Below the pieces are notes generated by a model. It was not told where the DNA came from and did not search any database. It saw nothing but the letters and a program-made list of their open reading frames with translations. Both the position numbers and the translations under genes were made by a program. From Chloroflexota bacterium (lineage in GTDB: Bacteria; Chloroflexota; Limnocylindria; Limnocylindrales; Limnocylindraceae), in assembly GCA_947483025.1 (NCBI GenBank), contig CANKMK010000019.1:1-8440 (forward strand): a stretch of DNA of 8,440 nt, read 5' to 3'. Below, in pieces: positions 6,005-8,440 of the stretch; the stretch's first letter is position 1, and each line of letters begins with the position of its first letter.

Positions 6005-6760
6005 ATGCAGCAGCCCTTTCGCCGCACAGGCCCCACGCTTATCGCCGCCGCGCTCAGTGAGGAGCGTGCCGCCCTTGAGGCGCTTGCCACCGATCTGGTA
6101 CCGCACGCACTGCCAGGACTTGCAGATGGTGCGCTACTCATTGGCCGCATCGACGAACATCCAGTTGCCCTGCTGCGCTGCGGCGTCGGCAAGGTCGCCT
6201 CGGTGGTTGCTGTCACCGCCGCCCTGACGATTGAGCCGCGCTGTGTGATCTCGGTTGGCTCCGCCGGTGCGCTGCATGCCGGGTATCGCGTGGGCGACGT
6301 CCTACTCGCCGATGGGGTGCTGCAGCATGACTTCGCCGCAGCGGAGGCGGATGGCTTCCGACTCTTCGGCTACGGCGCGGATATTCCATCGAAGGGCGAC
6401 CCACTCCTCGTTGCCGACCCCGAGCTGGTCACAGCAGCGCTTGATGCGGCCACGCCGACAACCGCACGCCTTGGAATCAGCCTCCGTCGCGGCCGCATCG
6501 CCACTGGTGACTGGTTCGTTGCCGACCAGAAGGTTCGTGACGCGATTGCCACGCGCAGTGCAGCTGACCTCGTTGAGATGGAGGGGGCGGCCATCGCCTA
6601 TGCGGCTCGTACGCATGGCATCCCTTGGCTGGTGATTCGTAGCGTGAGTGACGCAGGTGATGGTGAGGCCACGCTCAGCTTCTGGGAATATCTCGCGCTC
6701 GCTTCAAAGAACGCCGCCGAGATTGTGCGCGCCATCCTGCCAGCGCTGGAGCGCCGCTAG
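6005..6760 (+). CDS. mtnN: 5'-methylthioadenosine/S-adenosylhomocysteine nucleosidase
   Basis: A 251-residue cytoplasmic enzyme that cleaves adenine from methylthioadenosine, S-adenosylhomocysteine and 5'-deoxyadenosine, clearing SAM by-products and feeding methionine salvage. The MTAN signatures are in order: ALSEERAAL with catalytic Glu20 (E. coli Glu12), CGVGKVAS (59-66), SVGSAGAL (83-90), ATGDWFVAD (166-174) supplying the adenine-stacking Phe, VEMEGAAIA (190-198) with ribose-binding Glu191 and Glu193, and RSVSDAGDG (212-220) with catalytic Asp216. The end LSFWEYLALASKNAAEIV matches the family's last helix, which favours MTAN over futalosine hydrolase (MqnB). It is slightly longer than E. 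coli MtnN (232). ATG 6005 follows the TATCCT element by 6 nt. It is divergent from the CapA-like gene and ends tail-to-tail with murI, the stop codons sharing CTA in a CTAG palindrome. Confidence 0.93.
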   Translation: MQQPFRRTGPTLIAAALSEERAALEALATDLVPHALPGLADGALLIGRIDEHPVALLRCGVGKVASVVAVTAALTIEPRCVISVGSAGALHAGYRVGDVLLADGVLQHDFAAAEADGFRLFGYGADIPSKGDPLLVADPELVTAALDAATPTTARLGISLRRGRIATGDWFVADQKVRDAIATRSAADLVEMEGAAIAYAARTHGIPWLVIRSVSDAGDGEATLSFWEYLALASKNAAEIVRAILPALERR

Positions 6761-7647
6761 CCGCGCTTCGCCCCCAACGTCATCTGCTGCGCACGCGGCG
6801 CGGTCTCGCCAAAGAGTCGGGTCGCAAGCGCATCGACCGCAGCTGGATCCCCTGTCGTGAAGATCTGATGCTCAGGAGCTACTGGTGCTGACGCTGGTGC
6901 GGAGTGCCCGAGATGACCAGCATCGGCCGCCGTACCACGGCTTGACCCTGGTGCCTCCAGCCCGTTCACCGAGATGATCTCTTGCAGAAAACTTGCCGTC
7001 GCCGCAGCCGAGTCAACCACGGCGATCGGTGCGCCGAGCGCCGCGTCGATGGCGCCACGAATCAGTGGAAAGTGCGTGCAGCCGAGCAACAGGGTGTCAA
7101 TGCGTTCACTCGGGTCACCAGCCAAAAATGGGTCGATCGCAGCGTGGATGGCCTCACTCATCTCTTGCGTATTCGTGAGCCCTGACTCAATGAGCGGAAC
7201 GAGCTCGGAGGCGGCGCGCTCGATCACCCGGGTACCAGGATTCTCATCTTTAATGGCGGCGAAGTAGGCACGCGACCGAACGGTTGCAATCGTAGCCAAC
7301 ACGCCGACCCGACCGGTGCGCGTAGCGAGCGCTGCCGCCGCAGCTCCTGGTCGAATGACGCCGATGATTGGCGTTGACGGGTGTCGCTCGCGAAGGTGCT
7401 CAAGCGCCACCGCCGTCGCCGTATTGCAGGCGATGATGATTGCCTTGACACCGCGGGCTACCAACTCATCGCTGAGCTCTTCGGCATAGGTGCGCACCTC
7501 GGCATCGCTGCGGGTCCCGTATGGGTGACGGGCACTGTCACCGATGTAGATCGTGGATTCAGCTGGGAGGCGCGCCTGGACCTCGCGTAGGACGGTCAGG
7601 CCGCCGATCCCTGAATCAAAGAGCCCAATAGGGCGTGGATCACTCAT
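6757..7647 (-). CDS. murI: Glutamate racemase
   Basis: A 296-residue cytoplasmic enzyme that interconverts L- and D-glutamate, supplying D-Glu for the peptidoglycan stem peptide. The N-terminus PIGLFDSGIGGLTVL carries Asp11 and Ser12. IGDSARHPYGTRS (35-47), the first catalytic cysteine Cys74 in IIACNTATA, GVIRPGA (96-102), and the second catalytic cysteine Cys190 in LLGCTHFPL are all present, as is VVDSA (210-214). Compared with the usual 265 or so residues it is longer because of an Ala/Gly/Ser/Pro-rich insert at about 230-258 before the final QIFTTGDPAAVDALATRLFG. The ATG at 7647 is chosen over a GTG at 7692: the protein then begins in the canonical way, TACGGT ends 6 nt upstream, and it overlaps the methyltransferase stop by only 8 bp (ATGAGTGA). 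It is the second gene of that operon. Confidence 0.95.
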   Translation of the reverse strand: MSDPRPIGLFDSGIGGLTVLREVQARLPAESTIYIGDSARHPYGTRSDAEVRTYAEELSDELVARGVKAIIIACNTATAVALEHLRERHPSTPIIGVIRPGAAAAALATRTGRVGVLATIATVRSRAYFAAIKDENPGTRVIERAASELVPLIESGLTNTQEMSEAIHAAIDPFLAGDPSERIDTLLLGCTHFPLIRGAIDAALGAPIAVVDSAAATASFLQEIISVNGLEAPGSSRGTAADAGHLGHSAPASAPVAPEHQIFTTGDPAAVDALATRLFGETAPRAQQMTLGAKRG

Positions 7648-8407
7648 TCGTTGACCGTAGCAGCCAGCGCAAACGATCGTCGGCGCCGCCACTCACAACA
7701 CGTAGGCCGGCGGCGCCTGCAAGGGTGTGCACCTCATCTGGCTGCCAAGCACGGATCGCGAACGGGGCTCGGTCTGGATAGAGCGTCGTAGGGCGACCGT
7801 CAGCTCCCACCACCCGATGCCGAATCTCCAGAAGAACGGTGTTGGTGCGCTCCTGTGGATCGGACGTGATGCGACTCTCACGTCGCACGGTGCCATGGTC
7901 CGTATCTGCGCGTTCCAAATCGACGCTCCATTCGCCCTCTGCCTCATCGGCGAACAGCTGCGGGTCCATCAGGGTTGCGTCGATCCCCACCTGCCCACCA
8001 GATGCGCAGTGCCGTGCTGCAGTTCGCAACAGTGCTTCCAGGTCGGCGGGCGCAGTGATGAGCGAGAGGAGATCACCACCAATAATCACCAGACTCGCTG
8101 CGGTCGCTTCGCGACGCCAGGTTCGCCCATCAGCACAGATCCATGCAGCGGACGGAGCCCGTTCAGTGGCAAGGGCGAGTGCGGCCACATCAAGATCAAC
8201 CCCGATCAGCTGCCGTTCGGCGGCGTCCAGAGCGGTCAAGATGCGCCCTGCGCCGCACCCGATCTCAAGAATGGGGCCGTCCGATTCCGCGGCTATCCCC
8301 CGCCAGTACGTCAAATCGCCGTCAGCGCCAGCCGTTAGGTCGCGTTCGTCGGCGAGCAGGCGACGTTGTACTTCGGAGGCAGTTTCGCTCAGCGGGAGGG
8401 TTCCCAA
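7640..8407 (-). CDS. Class I SAM-dependent methyltransferase
   Basis: About 255 residues with a Rossmann-type SAM-binding domain: motif I ILEIGCGAGRI (46-56), post-I acidic Asp71 in LIGVDLD, motif II-like ICADGRTW (90-97) and a strand-turn SLVIIGGDLLSLI (105-117). The helix LEALLRTAARHCASGGQVGID precedes a C-terminal beta-rich half that ends in the usual TLAGAAGLRVVSGGADDRLRWLL. Such proteins methylate small molecules or proteins; nothing here identifies the acceptor. The start is uncertain. TTG at 8407 is the first start codon visible in a frame that stays open to the window edge, an AAGGAG lies too far upstream (17 nt) to serve it, and an inner TTG near residue 32 would still keep motif I. 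It is upstream of and overlaps murI, so co-expression with cell-wall synthesis is likely though a functional link is unproven. Confidence 0.85.
   Translation of the reverse strand: MGTLPLSETASEVQRRLLADERDLTAGADGDLTYWRGIAAESDGPILEIGCGAGRILTALDAAERQLIGVDLDVAALALATERAPSAAWICADGRTWRREATAASLVIIGGDLLSLITAPADLEALLRTAARHCASGGQVGIDATLMDPQLFADEAEGEWSVDLERADTDHGTVRRESRITSDPQERTNTVLLEIRHRVVGADGRPTTLYPDRAPFAIRAWQPDEVHTLAGAAGLRVVSGGADDRLRWLLRSTNE
7654..7659 (-). promoter_or_regulatory. Possible internal leaderless -10 element TACGGT for murI
   Basis: Minus-strand TACGGT followed by CAACGA and then the murI ATG at 7647, the same 6-nt gap as at the other unit starts. It lies inside the last codons of the methyltransferase. 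No -35 is visible. murI may therefore have its own leaderless transcript besides read-through from upstream, or the match may be chance. Confidence 0.4.
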
Positions 8408-8440
8408 CGAATCGTTTCGCCGGACTCCTTGCGCTTTGCC
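8389..8440 (-). CDS. Possible C-terminal end of an upstream gene
   Basis: Reading leftward from the right edge, one frame gives AKRKESGETIRWEPSR and a TGA at 8391-8389. It would overlap the TTG start of the methyltransferase by 19 bp, a tight junction like the others here. The fragment is too short to identify, and the methyltransferase frame is also open across it, so only one may be real. Confidence 0.3.
   Translation of the reverse strand, partial: AKRKESGETIRWEPSR

Noticed and set aside
4380..6760. CapA-like gene as part of a poly-gamma-glutamate capsule operon, with murI supplying D-glutamate
   Set aside because: The idea is attractive because murI is close, but no capB, capC or ligase gene is present, and mtnN lies between the two genes in the opposite orientation.
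7648..7692. GTG at 7692 as the start of murI, adding 15 residues
   Set aside because: The extra residues do not resemble glutamate racemase, the overlap with the methyltransferase would be about 53 bp, and the ATG at 7647 gives the canonical start.

Overview
This is a compact, GC-rich stretch of bacterial chromosome holding eight well-supported protein genes, cut at the left edge, plus a possible gene tail at the right edge. No gene-free gap exceeds about 70 bases. I see no rRNA, tRNA, mobile element, CRISPR array or prophage signature. GC content, the paired aldehyde dehydrogenases and the heavy use of leaderless transcripts fit Actinomycetota or Chloroflexota. The FtsB-like protein ending in a conserved-looking PLDAWLDLLLG tail and the CapA lipoprotein with an extra N-terminal domain remind me more of Chloroflexota, but this rests on memory and I hold it loosely.

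Layout. Region 1 (1-3465) is an aldehyde-oxidation cluster. Two aldehyde dehydrogenase (ALDH) genes run leftward as a tight operon (1872->313, then 310->off the edge). A third, PatD-like (4-aminobutyraldehyde dehydrogenase-like) gene runs rightward from a shared 60-bp intergenic region. Region 2 (3472-4363) has a small FtsB/DivIC-like membrane protein on the minus strand, divergent from a 138-residue acidic protein of unknown function. Region 3 (4380-6760) has a CapA/PgsA-family lipoprotein on the minus strand, divergent from an MTA/SAH nucleosidase (mtnN), with only 17 bp between the two start codons. Region 4 (6757-8440) is a leftward operon of a class I SAM-dependent methyltransferase followed by glutamate racemase (murI), whose start overlaps the methyltransferase stop by 8 bp.

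How the genes work together. FtsB-like, MurI and CapA-like point to cell envelope and division, MtnN to salvage/detoxification of SAM by-products, and the ALDHs to aldehyde or polyamine breakdown. They do not form one obvious pathway, and I see no convincing new system of the defence, toxin or biosynthetic type.

The most striking signal is regulatory. Almost every gene that begins a transcription unit has a TANNNT-like -10 hexamer ending 6 nt (once 7 nt) before its ATG/GTG and no usable Shine-Dalgarno, the architecture of leaderless mRNA. The one clear downstream operon gene (start at 310) has a good Shine-Dalgarno instead. At the capA-like/mtnN divergence the two -10 elements are the same seven base pairs read on opposite strands, centred exactly midway between the two start codons, so this looks like a minimal symmetric bidirectional leaderless promoter.
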